A stretch of 39,128 nt of DNA, from the NCBI GenBank assembly GCA_902749685.1, contig CACVKW010000622.1:1-39128 (forward strand). The letters are read 5' to 3'. The position numbers and the translations under genes were made by a program. Under the pieces are notes generated by a model. That model saw nothing but the letters and a program-made list of their open reading frames with translations, searched no databases and was not told where the DNA came from. The DNA is from Olavius sp. associated proteobacterium Delta 1. Its GTDB lineage: Bacteria; Desulfobacterota; Desulfobacteria; Desulfobacterales; JAFDCJ01. Of the stretch, positions 18,186-25,138 are shown piece by piece (positions within the stretch are counted from its first letter, which is position 1; the number at the start of each line of letters is the position of its first letter).

Positions 18186-18533
18186 TTAAAACGTAACTAT
18201 TTCAAAGCCAGCATCCCGGTAGCGAGCCATACCGGGATGCCCCAACATATCCTCCAGCAGCTGCAACCCCTGGTTCTTGGCTTCACTGATGGTTTCCATC
18301 TTATTGGCGCAAGCTTTACACACACCTTCTACCAATCCTTTTGATTTGGCATTTTTCCAGAGCTGGTGCAGTGGATTTCCTTTTTTTTCCAGCTCTGATA
18401 TCAACTGGGTGGCGGCGCCTTCGATAATTATTTTAACTTCATATCCTTTGTCGGACATATCAAGGGCATTTAACAGGACATGAATGAAACACATGGGGTC
18501 ACCGTTAAATACAAAAAGAGCAAATTTTTTCAT
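18186..18533 (-). CDS. DsrE-family small protein
   Basis: 115 residues with a DsrE/DsrF-like fold pattern: an N-terminal strand KKFALFVFNGDP, then HVLLNALDMSDKGYEVKI, then a central VCKACANK segment with two cysteines. DsrE-like proteins take part in sulfur-trafficking or sulfur-relay reactions, with the conserved cysteine as persulfide carrier. Here the likely cysteines are those of CKAC. The start follows an AGGTGG site. It lies between the HEAT protein and a ferredoxin in the minus-strand run. Substrate unknown. Confidence 0.75.
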   Translation of the reverse strand: MKKFALFVFNGDPMCFIHVLLNALDMSDKGYEVKIIIEGAATQLISELEKKGNPLHQLWKNAKSKGLVEGVCKACANKMETISEAKNQGLQLLEDMLGHPGMARYRDAGFEIVTF

Positions 18534-18544
18534 AACAATCCACC

Positions 18545-18655
18545 TGAATTTAAAATTTAATATTGTAAATTGAATATTTATGGAGGTCGCTATGCTCCGT
18601 CATTTTATTAGATCGACAGAAATCATTAATTATTCAATATTCAATGTATTTATTC
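18545..18655. repeat. Inverted pair of AT-rich heptamer arrays
   Basis: Left array 18545-18579: TGAATTT, AAAATTT, AATATTG, TAAATTG, AATATTT. Right array 18628-18655: AATTATT, CAATATT, CAATGTA, TTTATTC, which resembles the left one on the other strand. The stuffer contains a small GGAG/CTCC hairpin. It fills the gap between ferredoxin and the DsrE gene, and its right end overlaps the ferredoxin stop. Confidence 0.45.
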
Positions 18656-18845
18656 ACTCTTCCTGCCAGAAGATGCAATCCGCCGGACAGTGTTTAACCG
18701 CCTCATTGACTTCCGCTTGCGGGAAACTTTTTAAATCGCGGACTTCGATGTAGCCGGCATTATTTAATCTAAATACCTCCGGGCAGGCTTCCACGCAGAC
18801 TCCGCAAACGATGCAATCACTTAGTTCAACAACCGGTATTTTCAT
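18654..18845 (-). CDS. Single-cluster [4Fe-4S] ferredoxin
   Basis: 63 residues, an acidic electron carrier. The cluster motif is C11-x2-C14-x2-C17 (DCIVCGVCVEAC), with a remote Cys-Pro near position 53 (KHCPADC) as fourth ligand, and an extra C21. This resembles the one-cluster ferredoxins of sulfate reducers. It lies 20 bp downstream of the flavodiiron protein, so it is probably co-transcribed and may feed it or neighbouring reductases. Confidence 0.88.
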   Translation of the reverse strand: MKIPVVELSDCIVCGVCVEACPEVFRLNNAGYIEVRDLKSFPQAEVNEAVKHCPADCIFWQEE

Positions 18846-18865
18846 AATCCTTAATTCTTAACGAT

Positions 18866-20050
18866 TTAGCCTTTGACGGCCCGACCTATCTTGCGGCCCA
18901 GCTCATAGCAACTAGCCAATGCCTCCTGGTCCGGTATATATTGAGTTCTCAGCCCAGGATCGATGATTTCAAATTTCATGGCTTCAAGCTCTTTGTTGAG
19001 CATTTTGACTGCCTCTCCGCTCCAGCCGTATGAGCCGAAAGCCGCGCCGATTTTGTTTAGCGGCTTGAGGCCCTTCATATAGGTGATAAAATCCGCCAGA
19101 GAGGGGTATAGCTGATTATTTAATGTCGGCGAGCCCAGTACAACCGCTTTAGCATCGAAAACTTCCGTCATGACTTCACTGCGATGCCATTTTCTAAGAT
19201 GCAACGGTATGGCGGGGACGCCTTCCTTGATGATTCCGGCAACGATGTTTTCGGCCATTTTCTCGGTGCTGTGCCACATCGTATCGTATATCACGACTGC
19301 CTTCTGTTGGGGTTCCTGTCGGACCCATCGTACATAGGCGTCGACGATTTTTGATGGATCTTTGCGCCAGATGACTCCGTGATCCGGGCATATCATCTTA
19401 AATTCCAATCCGAGACTTAACACGCGATCCAGCAATTTCTGTATGTGGGTTGAGTATAGAAGCAGAATATTGGCAAAGTATTTTTTGGCGTGATGCATGA
19501 CTTTATCGCCGGCTTCGTCATCATACTTTTCAGGCCCGGCATAATGCTGTCCAAATCCGTCGCTTGAAAACAAGATCTTGTCTTCATTCAAATAGGTAAA
19601 CATGCTGTCCGGCCAGTGGATCATGCGGGTCTCTATAAAAGTCAGCGTCCGTTTTCCCAGGCTCAATTCTTCCCCGTTGGCAACGGGCCTGTAATTCCAC
19701 TTTTGCTGGAAATGCTTCGCAAGGTTTTTATGACCCATTTTGGAGCAAAATATGGGTTTGTCTTCACCTATTTTGTGCATCACCCGCGCCAGGCCGCCGG
19801 AGTGATCCATTTCAGTGTGATTGCTGATTACGTAATCTATTTTTTTGGGGTCGATTACGCTGGAGATATTTTCGATCAGTTGAGCTGCAAAACCCTTTCT
19901 AACCGTGTCCACGAGGACCGTTTTTTCACCCGTAATCAAAAAGGAATTATAGGTTGTGCCAAGATCCGTGGAATAACCGTGAAAATCTCTGATGTTCCAA
20001 TCTATAACGCCCACATCATAAACACCGTCCGCAATTTGTATCGCTTCCAT
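18866..20050 (-). CDS. roo: Flavodiiron protein (rubredoxin:oxygen oxidoreductase)
   Basis: A 394-residue class A flavodiiron protein that reduces O2 to water (some members reduce NO) in the cytoplasm. The N-terminal metallo-beta-lactamase-like domain carries the diiron ligands H78-x-E80-x-D82-H83 (NHTEMDHSG), a histidine in MIHWPDSM, the aspartate in FSSDGFG and the histidine in CPDHGVIW. The C-terminal flavodoxin domain (about 255-394) binds FMN (YDTMWHSTEKMAENI, then GSYGWSGEAV). The start follows GAGGATAG. The rubredoxin gene, its expected electron donor, lies about 210 bp upstream on the same strand, and a ferredoxin follows. Confidence 0.95.
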   Translation of the reverse strand: MEAIQIADGVYDVGVIDWNIRDFHGYSTDLGTTYNSFLITGEKTVLVDTVRKGFAAQLIENISSVIDPKKIDYVISNHTEMDHSGGLARVMHKIGEDKPIFCSKMGHKNLAKHFQQKWNYRPVANGEELSLGKRTLTFIETRMIHWPDSMFTYLNEDKILFSSDGFGQHYAGPEKYDDEAGDKVMHHAKKYFANILLLYSTHIQKLLDRVLSLGLEFKMICPDHGVIWRKDPSKIVDAYVRWVRQEPQQKAVVIYDTMWHSTEKMAENIVAGIIKEGVPAIPLHLRKWHRSEVMTEVFDAKAVVLGSPTLNNQLYPSLADFITYMKGLKPLNKIGAAFGSYGWSGEAVKMLNKELEAMKFEIIDPGLRTQYIPDQEALASCYELGRKIGRAVKG

Positions 20051-20170
20051 TTGCTATCCTCAGTCTATGTTATTCGTTAATTTTGTTGCTTTGAATATGA
20101 TCATTAATCCATTGCGGTCGAAGGATAAAATATAAACATGATTCATTTCAAAGCAATTCGGCTCTAAGAA

Positions 20171-20221
20171 TTGATGCCCTTTTTGCCAGAAAACTGAATC
20201 TCTGCCAGAAAAGGGCATCAA
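20171..20221. promoter_or_regulatory. Perfect 13-bp stem hairpin between rubredoxin and flavodiiron genes
   Basis: TTGATGCCCTTTT (20171-20183) pairs exactly with AAAAGGGCATCAA (20209-20221) across a 25-nt loop that holds TGCCAGA twice. It lies in the about 210-bp gap between the rubredoxin stop and the flavodiiron start. No T-run follows on the minus strand, so it may act in attenuation or transcript processing rather than as a simple terminator. Confidence 0.55.
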
Positions 20222-20258
20222 ATAATAAAATTAAAAGGTTTAAGACCTGCAGTTGCTT

Positions 20259-20417
20259 TTATTCTTTTTCGAAGTCATCCTTACCGGCACCGCATACCGG
20301 GCATTCATAATCATCCGGTACGTCTTCCCATTTGGTCCCTGCTGCCACACCATTGTCCGGATCACCTTGTTCCGGGTCGTACACATAGCCACAGATTACG
20401 CATACATACCTGTCCAT
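20259..20417 (-). CDS. rub: Rubredoxin
   Basis: A 52-residue mononuclear-iron electron carrier with the two CxxCG loops C6-x2-C9 ([10 protein letters not shown]) and C39-x2-C42 ([11 protein letters not shown]) and the usual [11 protein letters not shown] segment. It starts at an ATG after an AGGAGGAAGAAC site. It is the likely donor to the flavodiiron protein downstream and also to desulfoferrodoxin and rubrerythrin in the same island. Confidence 0.96.
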   Translation of the reverse strand: MDRYVCVICGYVYDPEQGDPDNGVAAGTKWEDVPDDYECPVCGAGKDDFEKE

Positions 20418-20497
20418 GTTCTTCCTCCTTTTGATTTATGTTTTTACGAGCTTAGCCTAGAAGTGGTTTCAAAACCCCATCTAATGATAATGGTCGA

Positions 20498-21469
20498 TTA
20501 AGTGATATCTTTGATTAGTTCCGTGACGCGCGTTTCAATATCGTCGCGAACCTGCCGCATGAATTCAATCGGTTTTTCGGCGGGATCTGCCAGATCCCAG
20601 TCCTGTTTATGTGCATCCGGGACATACGGGCACTGTTCCTTGCAGCCCATGGTGATGATATAGTCGGGCTTAACATGTGAAATAGCTTCATCAATTGACT
20701 GGGGACTGCGAAATGCCATGTCGATACCCTTTTCATGCATGACCTTAACCATATCCGGATTCACCTCATCGCCAGGTTCGCTGCCGCCGTTGATGACTTC
20801 CAATCTATCCCCCGCCAGAGATTGAGCAAAGGCACTGGCCATCTGACTGCGGCAGGCATTTTCCCGACAGGCAAAGAGCACTTTTTTCCTTCCTTGAAAC
20901 GGCTGCAGGATACTGTCGACTGCTTTATCAATATCGTCCAGAACCGATGGATGGGCGGCCATGTCTTTGGGACCTTCAATGCCACGATAGGTCAGACTGC
21001 CTTCAAATTTGGCACAGATGGCGTCAAAGAAGTACTGGGTAGTTAATTGAAGGCCCTCAAACAGGTTTTTGCCCTTGGTTGCCCCCACAGAAAGCAAAAA
21101 ACCGCGTCGCATACTTGCGCCGGGGTCCTTTAGTTTGAGCCTGTATTTTCTCGCCCAAAACGTCTGACAACGGTCAACCACGGCTTTTAGCTGGGCGGAC
21201 ATGTTATAGAAGAAAATCGGCGATGCCACAACCACAACATCCGCCTGGCGCAGCAGCGGATAGATCTCTTCTCTGACATCATCATCGATCGGACAAAATC
21301 CCTTTTTCTCACAAACTGTGTATTCCTTGCAAGGGATAATGTTTTTTTTGGTAACGTCAATCGTAGTCGTTTGGGCACCGGATTTTTTTGCGGCATCCAT
21401 AAATGCAGAGATCAAATAGTTGGTATTGCCTTTTTTTCTGGGGCTACCCTGTAAACCGAAAACCAGCAT
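20498..21469 (-). CDS. Fusion of NADPH-dependent FMN reductase-like and arsenate reductase/LMW phosphatase-like domains
   Basis: 323 residues. Residues 1 to about 190 are a flavodoxin-like FMN reductase (FGLQGSPRKKGNTNYLI phosphate loop; VVVASPIFFYNMSAQLK). They contain CKEYTVCEKKGFC, resembling the Cys cluster of iron-sulfur flavoproteins. Residues about 195-323 are an LMW-phosphatase/ArsC-type domain with the P-loop C201-x5-R207 (ACRENACRSQMA), a second Cys pair in TMGCKEQCP, and the DWDLADPA loop. Thioredoxin-linked arsenate reductases use this layout. A self-contained flavin-driven arsenate or disulfide reductase is an attractive inference. The start lacks a good ribosome binding site. 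Confidence 0.88.
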   Translation of the reverse strand: MLVFGLQGSPRKKGNTNYLISAFMDAAKKSGAQTTTIDVTKKNIIPCKEYTVCEKKGFCPIDDDVREEIYPLLRQADVVVVASPIFFYNMSAQLKAVVDRCQTFWARKYRLKLKDPGASMRRGFLLSVGATKGKNLFEGLQLTTQYFFDAICAKFEGSLTYRGIEGPKDMAAHPSVLDDIDKAVDSILQPFQGRKKVLFACRENACRSQMASAFAQSLAGDRLEVINGGSEPGDEVNPDMVKVMHEKGIDMAFRSPQSIDEAISHVKPDYIITMGCKEQCPYVPDAHKQDWDLADPAEKPIEFMRQVRDDIETRVTELIKDIT

Positions 21470-21492
21470 AATTATTGTCTCACATGATTATC

Positions 21493-21523
21493 ACCCAATC
21501 GAGCGAAAAACACTCAATTGGGT
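21493..21523. terminator. Hairpin ACCCAAT...ATTGGGT
   Basis: ACCCAAT (21493-21499) and ATTGGGT (21517-21523) are exact complements, with additional GAG/CTC pairing inside. It lies between the cytochrome stop and the FMN-reductase/ArsC fusion start, so it may end cytochrome transcription or control the fusion gene. Confidence 0.35.
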
Positions 21524-21595
21524 ATTAGGTTATTTGATCGAGAAGTTTCGCCTCAAACCGAAAAGTTAATCAGTAACTGGCAATTATTTGACTCA

Positions 21596-21958
21596 TCAGT
21601 CCTTCTCTTTAACATGGCACTTGGTACACGTCGTGGGCCCTGACGGTTGACCGGCTTTTTTCTTTGCTTTATGGCATTTGGTGCAAAGTTTGTTCATTAC
21701 ATATTTCTTTTTCAGCGCACCCTGTGCTTTGAGTCTCTGAACGGCCCCCGGTTCCTGCGGAAATACGGAATGACATATCTGGCAGTCAGCAAGATTTTTC
21801 TGGTGCTGGCGGTGGGGAAAAGGAACTTTGCCCCTTTTGCCGCCCGCCAATTCTATATTTTCAGCACCCTGGTTTTCTGTTGCCAGAGAAACCACCAGCG
21901 AAGAAGCGACCATCAATACAACCATCGATATTAAAATCAGGAGAAACTTAACATGCAT
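21596..21958 (-). CDS. Periplasmic triheme cytochrome (c7/c3 family)
   Basis: 120 residues with a signal peptide (FLLILISMVVLMVASSLVV) and three CxxCH haem sites: C59QICH63, C92TKCH96 and C111TKCH115. Histidines in PHRQHQ would serve as distal ligands. Three haems in about 90 mature residues fits the c7 branch of class III cytochromes, which pass electrons in the periplasm from hydrogenases or formate dehydrogenases to membrane complexes. It is the only exported member of the minus-strand island. Confidence 0.9.
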   Translation of the reverse strand: MHVKFLLILISMVVLMVASSLVVSLATENQGAENIELAGGKRGKVPFPHRQHQKNLADCQICHSVFPQEPGAVQRLKAQGALKKKYVMNKLCTKCHKAKKKAGQPSGPTTCTKCHVKEKD

Positions 21959-21993
21959 GCTAAAATTTGTTCCGGTTTATTGGCCTTCTACCC

Positions 21994-22206
21994 CTAACGA
22001 GGGGAAATGCTTTTGCCTTCGCCTTCAATTGTGCAATTGCCAAAATCGATAGGTTCGTTGCATCCTCTGCAAATGTGTTCCTTATCAAATTCATCTGAAA
22101 AAATTTCTTTTTCTTCACCGCATTTGGCGCATTTGCAGGTCACCACCTTCAAATTTTTAAAGTCGGCATAACCGGGACAATGCTGGGGTGTCGTATTCTC
22201 AACCAT
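21994..22206 (-). CDS. Small Cys-rich zinc-ribbon-like protein
   Basis: 70 residues with seven cysteines, including C24-x-C26-x2-C29 (CKCAKCGEEKEIF) and C46-x2-C49 (CRGCNEPID). This looks like a zinc- or iron-binding ribbon in the rubredoxin size range. Function not recognised. It follows a GGAGGAAATT site and lies about 50 bp downstream of flavodoxin in the same direction, so it is probably part of that operon. Confidence 0.75.
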   Translation of the reverse strand: MVENTTPQHCPGYADFKNLKVVTCKCAKCGEEKEIFSDEFDKEHICRGCNEPIDFGNCTIEGEGKSISPR

Positions 22207-22256
22207 AATTTCCTCCGTCTTCTAATGAGTCTTATACAATTATCTTAAGCTATTTG

Positions 22257-22694
22257 TCATTCACCAAATTTTTTCGCGATTTCCCGCCCGTAATCCTGGG
22301 CCATCTGCAGACCACCGCCCAGAGAACTCGATTTTAAACGCAGTGTATCGCCGATCAGATCCATTTTCAAGATATGTTTCATGGTATCGAAAATGCGGTC
22401 GTTGGCTTCACCGCTCCAACCAAAGCTGCCAAATGCCCCTCCGATTTTTCCATCAAGATTGGCTTTTTCGGCGATGAACAGAAAGGTTTTCATTCCCTGG
22501 AGCATTTCTCCGTGGTAGGTGGACGAACCAAAAACATAGCCGTCATAACCGCCAAGTTGGGCTTCGTCCTTGATTTCTTTGACACTGACCACCTCAGCTT
22601 CATGACCGGAAAAACGAATGCCTTCAGCAATCAGATCGGCTATCGTTTGAGTCTCACCGGTTCTCGTGGCATAAACAATTAGAACTTTAGCCAT
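22257..22694 (-). CDS. Flavodoxin
   Basis: A 145-residue FMN electron carrier. The phosphate-binding loop is YATRTGETQTIADLI near the N-terminus, followed by the FGSSTYHGEMLQGM and GGAFGSFGWSGEA loops that contact the isoalloxazine ring. Length is standard for short-chain flavodoxins. The start follows GGGAGAAATATAT. It can replace ferredoxin or serve reductases of the island, which also encodes two other flavin proteins. Confidence 0.92.
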   Translation of the reverse strand: MAKVLIVYATRTGETQTIADLIAEGIRFSGHEAEVVSVKEIKDEAQLGGYDGYVFGSSTYHGEMLQGMKTFLFIAEKANLDGKIGGAFGSFGWSGEANDRIFDTMKHILKMDLIGDTLRLKSSSLGGGLQMAQDYGREIAKKFGE

Positions 22695-22725
22695 ATATAT
22701 TTCTCCCTCTCTGTTATGATATCAT

Positions 22726-22890
22726 TCAATCTTTCTTACCGATTCTATCATCGGTGCCTTCATACGCACAATCCGGTGTATAACAGGTATTATCCAGAAA
22801 TTCACACTTTTCCTTGCACGATGGGCATTCGTTAGGATGGGCATCCGCATCGAGAGTGTACCCACAATTTGAGCATTTCCAGCTAGGCAT
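22726..22890 (-). CDS. Rubredoxin-like Cys-rich small protein
   Basis: 54 residues, start at an ATG after a strong GGGAGGTGATT site. It begins like a rubredoxin (WKCSNCGYTLDADAHPNECPSC: C6, C9, C22, C25) with a shortened middle, then adds a tail with C29, C36 and C41. The N-terminal part matches the minimal rubredoxin-type iron site seen in rubrerythrins. The extra cysteines are unusual and might bind a second metal. It lies between desulfoferrodoxin and flavodoxin. Confidence 0.85.
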   Translation of the reverse strand: MPSWKCSNCGYTLDADAHPNECPSCKEKCEFLDNTCYTPDCAYEGTDDRIGKKD

Positions 22891-22938
22891 ACAATCACCT
22901 CCCTTAAATCAGCTGTCAGAAGTTAGAAAATATTGCGA

Positions 22939-23313
22939 TTATCCTTTCCACAGACCATGTAGATTGCAATACTCACGGGCAGTGACATTTTGTGCATCCG
23001 TTTTAAAAACCGCTTCCGGTGTTTCGCCCGGATTAAGAAACTGGCGGTCGGCCTTGCCGTCTGCAATGATTTCAATCCATTCGATGTAGTGTTTATCCTC
23101 CATGGGATGTGCCACATCGCCGACCTTTACCTTTACTCCGCCATCGACTTTTTCAATAACGGGAACGTGTTTTTCTTTGGCGGCATCCACTGTGTTTTCC
23201 ACCATCAAAATCATGGCCTCTCCGCAACAGACCAGTTCGCCCCCGCCGCCATGAATTACCTCGACAATATTGCCACAGGCCTCGCATTTGTATATTTCCA
23301 ATTTTTCCGCCAT
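22939..23313 (-). CDS. dfx: Desulfoferrodoxin (superoxide reductase, two-iron type)
   Basis: 124 residues from the second of two adjacent ATGs, which has better spacing from GGGAGG. The N-terminal desulforedoxin domain binds Fe(SCys)4 through C10, C13, C29 and C30 ([17 protein letters not shown]). The C-terminal superoxide reductase domain has the E47-K48-H49 active-site loop ([10 protein letters not shown]), [13 protein letters not shown] and the C-terminal Cys/His pair in YCNLHGLW. It reduces superoxide to peroxide with electrons from rubredoxin. Rubrerythrin upstream on the same strand would remove the peroxide. Confidence 0.96.
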   Translation of the reverse strand: MAEKLEIYKCEACGNIVEVIHGGGGELVCCGEAMILMVENTVDAAKEKHVPVIEKVDGGVKVKVGDVAHPMEDKHYIEWIEIIADGKADRQFLNPGETPEAVFKTDAQNVTAREYCNLHGLWKG

Positions 23314-23335
23314 CATGATCCTCCCTTCAGGTCTG

Positions 23336-23375
23336 GTTGAATTGTTGATAAGTTAAATAGTTGATTCGTTTAAAG
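23336..23375. repeat. Octamer-period array (GTTNNNNN x5)
   Basis: Five head-to-tail octamers: GTTGAATT, GTTGATAA, GTTAAATA, GTTGATTC, GTTTAAAG, directly upstream of the desulfoferrodoxin ribosome binding site. It is related to the array at 17231-17262. On the minus strand each unit reads NNNNNAAC. Confidence 0.6.
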
Positions 23376-23427
23376 GTGTTGTCCCTCTGAGATTTGAACG
23401 ATATGCTCATTTGACTGATCGATTAAC

Positions 23428-24003
23428 CTACCAGTTTTCTCCTAATAGTTCAAAGTGGGCCTGGGGGTGGGCACATGCCGGGCATAATTTCGGCGCCGAG
23501 TTGCCCTCATGCAGGTAGCCACAATTTCGACAGCGCCAGACCTCCGGTGCTTCTCTTTGAAAGACCTTTTCGGCATCGATGTTGGCAGCAAGATCCAGGT
23601 ACCGTTTTTCATGCTGTTTTTCTGCTACTGAAATGGCTCTGAAGACTGCCGCGACTTCTTTAAATCCCTCTTCTTCGGCCACTTTGGCGAAGCCGGGATA
23701 CATTTCCGTGTGCTCGAAGTTTTCTCCGGCGGCCGCGGCCTTTAAATTTTCGACGGTTGCGGCGATAGTCCCAGCCGGAAAAGCTCCGGAAATCATGACT
23801 TCGCCCCCTTCAAGAAATTTAAAAAATCGTTTGGCGTGTTCCTTTTCCTGATTTGCCGTTTCAGTGAATATATCAGATATTTGAACAAAGCCTTCTTTTT
23901 TTGCCTTACTGGCGAAATAGGTGTAACGGTTGCGGGCCTGGGATTCACCGGCAAATGCAGTTAAAAGATTCTTCTCGGTCTGGGTTCCTTTCAAATCGGC
24001 CAT
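23428..24003 (-). CDS. rbr: Rubrerythrin
   Basis: A 191-residue peroxidase of anaerobes. The ferritin-like four-helix domain holds the diiron ligands: E20 ([11 protein letters not shown]), E53 with H56 (NQEKEHAKR), E97/E100 region, and E128 with H131 (AEKQHEKRY). The C-terminal rubredoxin domain has C158-x2-C161 and C174-x2-C177 ([22 protein letters not shown]). The start follows AGGAGG. It lies upstream of desulfoferrodoxin and is probably in the same transcription unit, though about 110 bp and an octamer array separate them. Confidence 0.96.
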   Translation of the reverse strand: MADLKGTQTEKNLLTAFAGESQARNRYTYFASKAKKEGFVQISDIFTETANQEKEHAKRFFKFLEGGEVMISGAFPAGTIAATVENLKAAAAGENFEHTEMYPGFAKVAEEEGFKEVAAVFRAISVAEKQHEKRYLDLAANIDAEKVFQREAPEVWRCRNCGYLHEGNSAPKLCPACAHPQAHFELLGENW

Positions 24004-24060
24004 TTAGACTAACCTCCTATATTGTTTGGTTAAATTAATCCACTCTGAAAAATAGTATGT

Positions 24061-24288
24061 TCAGGAGTGGAAGTTGCTCTTTTCTTTGTCCTGCCACCAG
24101 CCTTTTCTTATGTGATTCAGCTTTTCTTCTTCAGCCAGTTTTTTCAGTTTGAAGGCTGAATCCCGTAAGACGCCGTAAAGAATGCCGCAGCCATTGTCTT
24201 CACGGTCAGCGTCTCCCTGGTCTGCGAGATAAATCATCTCATCGACGAGTTTCAACGTGTTGATGATATGCAGGTTGCAAGGCTTCAC
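24061..24288 (-). CDS. Small conserved-looking protein of unknown function
   Basis: About 75 residues from a GTG (MKPCNLHIINTLKLVDEM, then DADREDNGCGILYGVLRD, then LKKLAEEEK). Mostly helical, soluble, with two cysteines and a charged tail. I recognise it only as a type of short protein found beside rubrerythrin-like genes in anaerobes and assign no function. A run of ten G on the minus strand (24296-24305) lies 7 bp before the start and probably supplies the ribosome binding site. It may be the first gene of the rubrerythrin unit. Confidence 0.6.
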   Translation of the reverse strand: MKPCNLHIINTLKLVDEMIYLADQGDADREDNGCGILYGVLRDSAFKLKKLAEEEKLNHIRKGWWQDKEKSNFHS

Positions 24289-24631
24289 GCGCGTTCCCCC
24301 CCCCCGATAAATGATGAATTTCAGGGCCTAGTGGCAAATCCATGGTTGCCGAATTCCCGCCTGAGGGAGCTACCATCTTCAAATTCTGTGCCAGAATCGA
24401 CGACGTGGCAGCGATTTCACGGTAGTTCGCTTGTTTTAAGGGTTCATAGGCCGGATCCCGTGTTTGGCGTTTTGTGCAACCAGACCTTTTCAGACCAATA
24501 TGCGATACATGATAATGCTATGATTTAAAAGAATTTTCAATGCTCTGAGAGGTAATCGCTGAATATCACAATAAAAAAGGTTTTGCAACACAGTCTCAGT
24601 TTATATTTTGGTACAAAAGTGTCTCACAATA

Positions 24632-24701
24632 CAGAAGCCAGAGGACAGATGACAGAAAACAGATAGCAGATGACGGATATAGGTTTCAGGTGTCAGGAAA
24701 A
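24632..24701. repeat. Heptamer array, CAGATGA-like
   Basis: Ten consecutive 7-bp units. The first six share CAGA (CAGAAGC, CAGAGGA, CAGATGA, CAGAAAA, CAGATAG, CAGATGA); later units drift (CGGATAT, AGGTTTC, AGGTGTC, AGGAAAA) but keep the register. Confidence 0.7.
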
Positions 24702-24822
24702 GATAACAGAGATCAAATACTTGAATTCGGAAGTGGGAATTATTCGATTGTGGATTTCCAAATTGGGATTTCGGGTTGAAAGAATAAAGGGCAAAGATCA
24801 TAAGTTTAAAAGCGAACCGCAG

Positions 24823-24939
24823 AATATCGAATATCGAACCACAGAATTTCGAAGGAAGGTTTCGCTTTGCTCAGTCTTTTTTTGTAAGATAGACAGAATG
24901 CATTCCTTCGACATTCGACATTCAGTATTCGATATTCGC
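24823..24939. repeat. Inverted pair of heptamer arrays, AATATCG / ATTCGAC
   Basis: Left array 24823-24855 (AATATCG, AATATCG, an 8-mer, AATTTCG). Right array 24905-24939 (CCTTCGAC, ATTCGAC, ATTCAGT, ATTCGAT, ATTCGC), the approximate reverse complement of the left. Stuffer of about 50 bp with a T-run. The whole could fold into a long imperfect hairpin. Confidence 0.65.
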
Positions 24940-25022
24940 TTTTTTTATATGAGATTTTGAATATTTCAATTCTTATTTTCCGATCAAACAGGCCATTTTT
25001 GCGGACGACGGCTGGGCTGAAA

Positions 25023-25106
25023 CTTGAAACCTTTACCCTACACCCTTTACCTTCCGCCTTAAAACTTTCAGCTTTTACCGTGCGCCCTGCGCCGTGAGCC
25101 TTATGC
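25023..25106. repeat. Heptamer array, CCTTTAC-like
   Basis: Twelve consecutive 7-bp units, most starting with C: CTTGAAA, CCTTTAC, CCTACAC, CCTTTAC, CTTCCGC, CTTAAAA, CTTTCAG, CTTTTAC, CGTGCGC, CCTGCGC, CGTGAGC, CTTATGC. It ends about 30 bp before the stop of the next minus-strand gene. Confidence 0.65.
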
Positions 25107-25138
25107 CTGGCTTTTACGCCGACCGTGCGCCTGTTTTT

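Larger units (their letters stand above)
24289..25138. other. Long non-coding gap with three period-7 arrays
   Basis: About 850 bp with no convincing gene on either strand. Short open frames have no ribosome binding site and their apparent peptides simply mirror the repeats. The gap contains a C10 run at 24296-24305 and three period-7 arrays, listed separately. Confidence 0.6.

Noticed and set aside
24601..24960. Short frames on both strands in the gap at 24.6-25.0 kb
   Set aside because: Repeat-derived peptides, no ribosome binding sites, no family resemblance.
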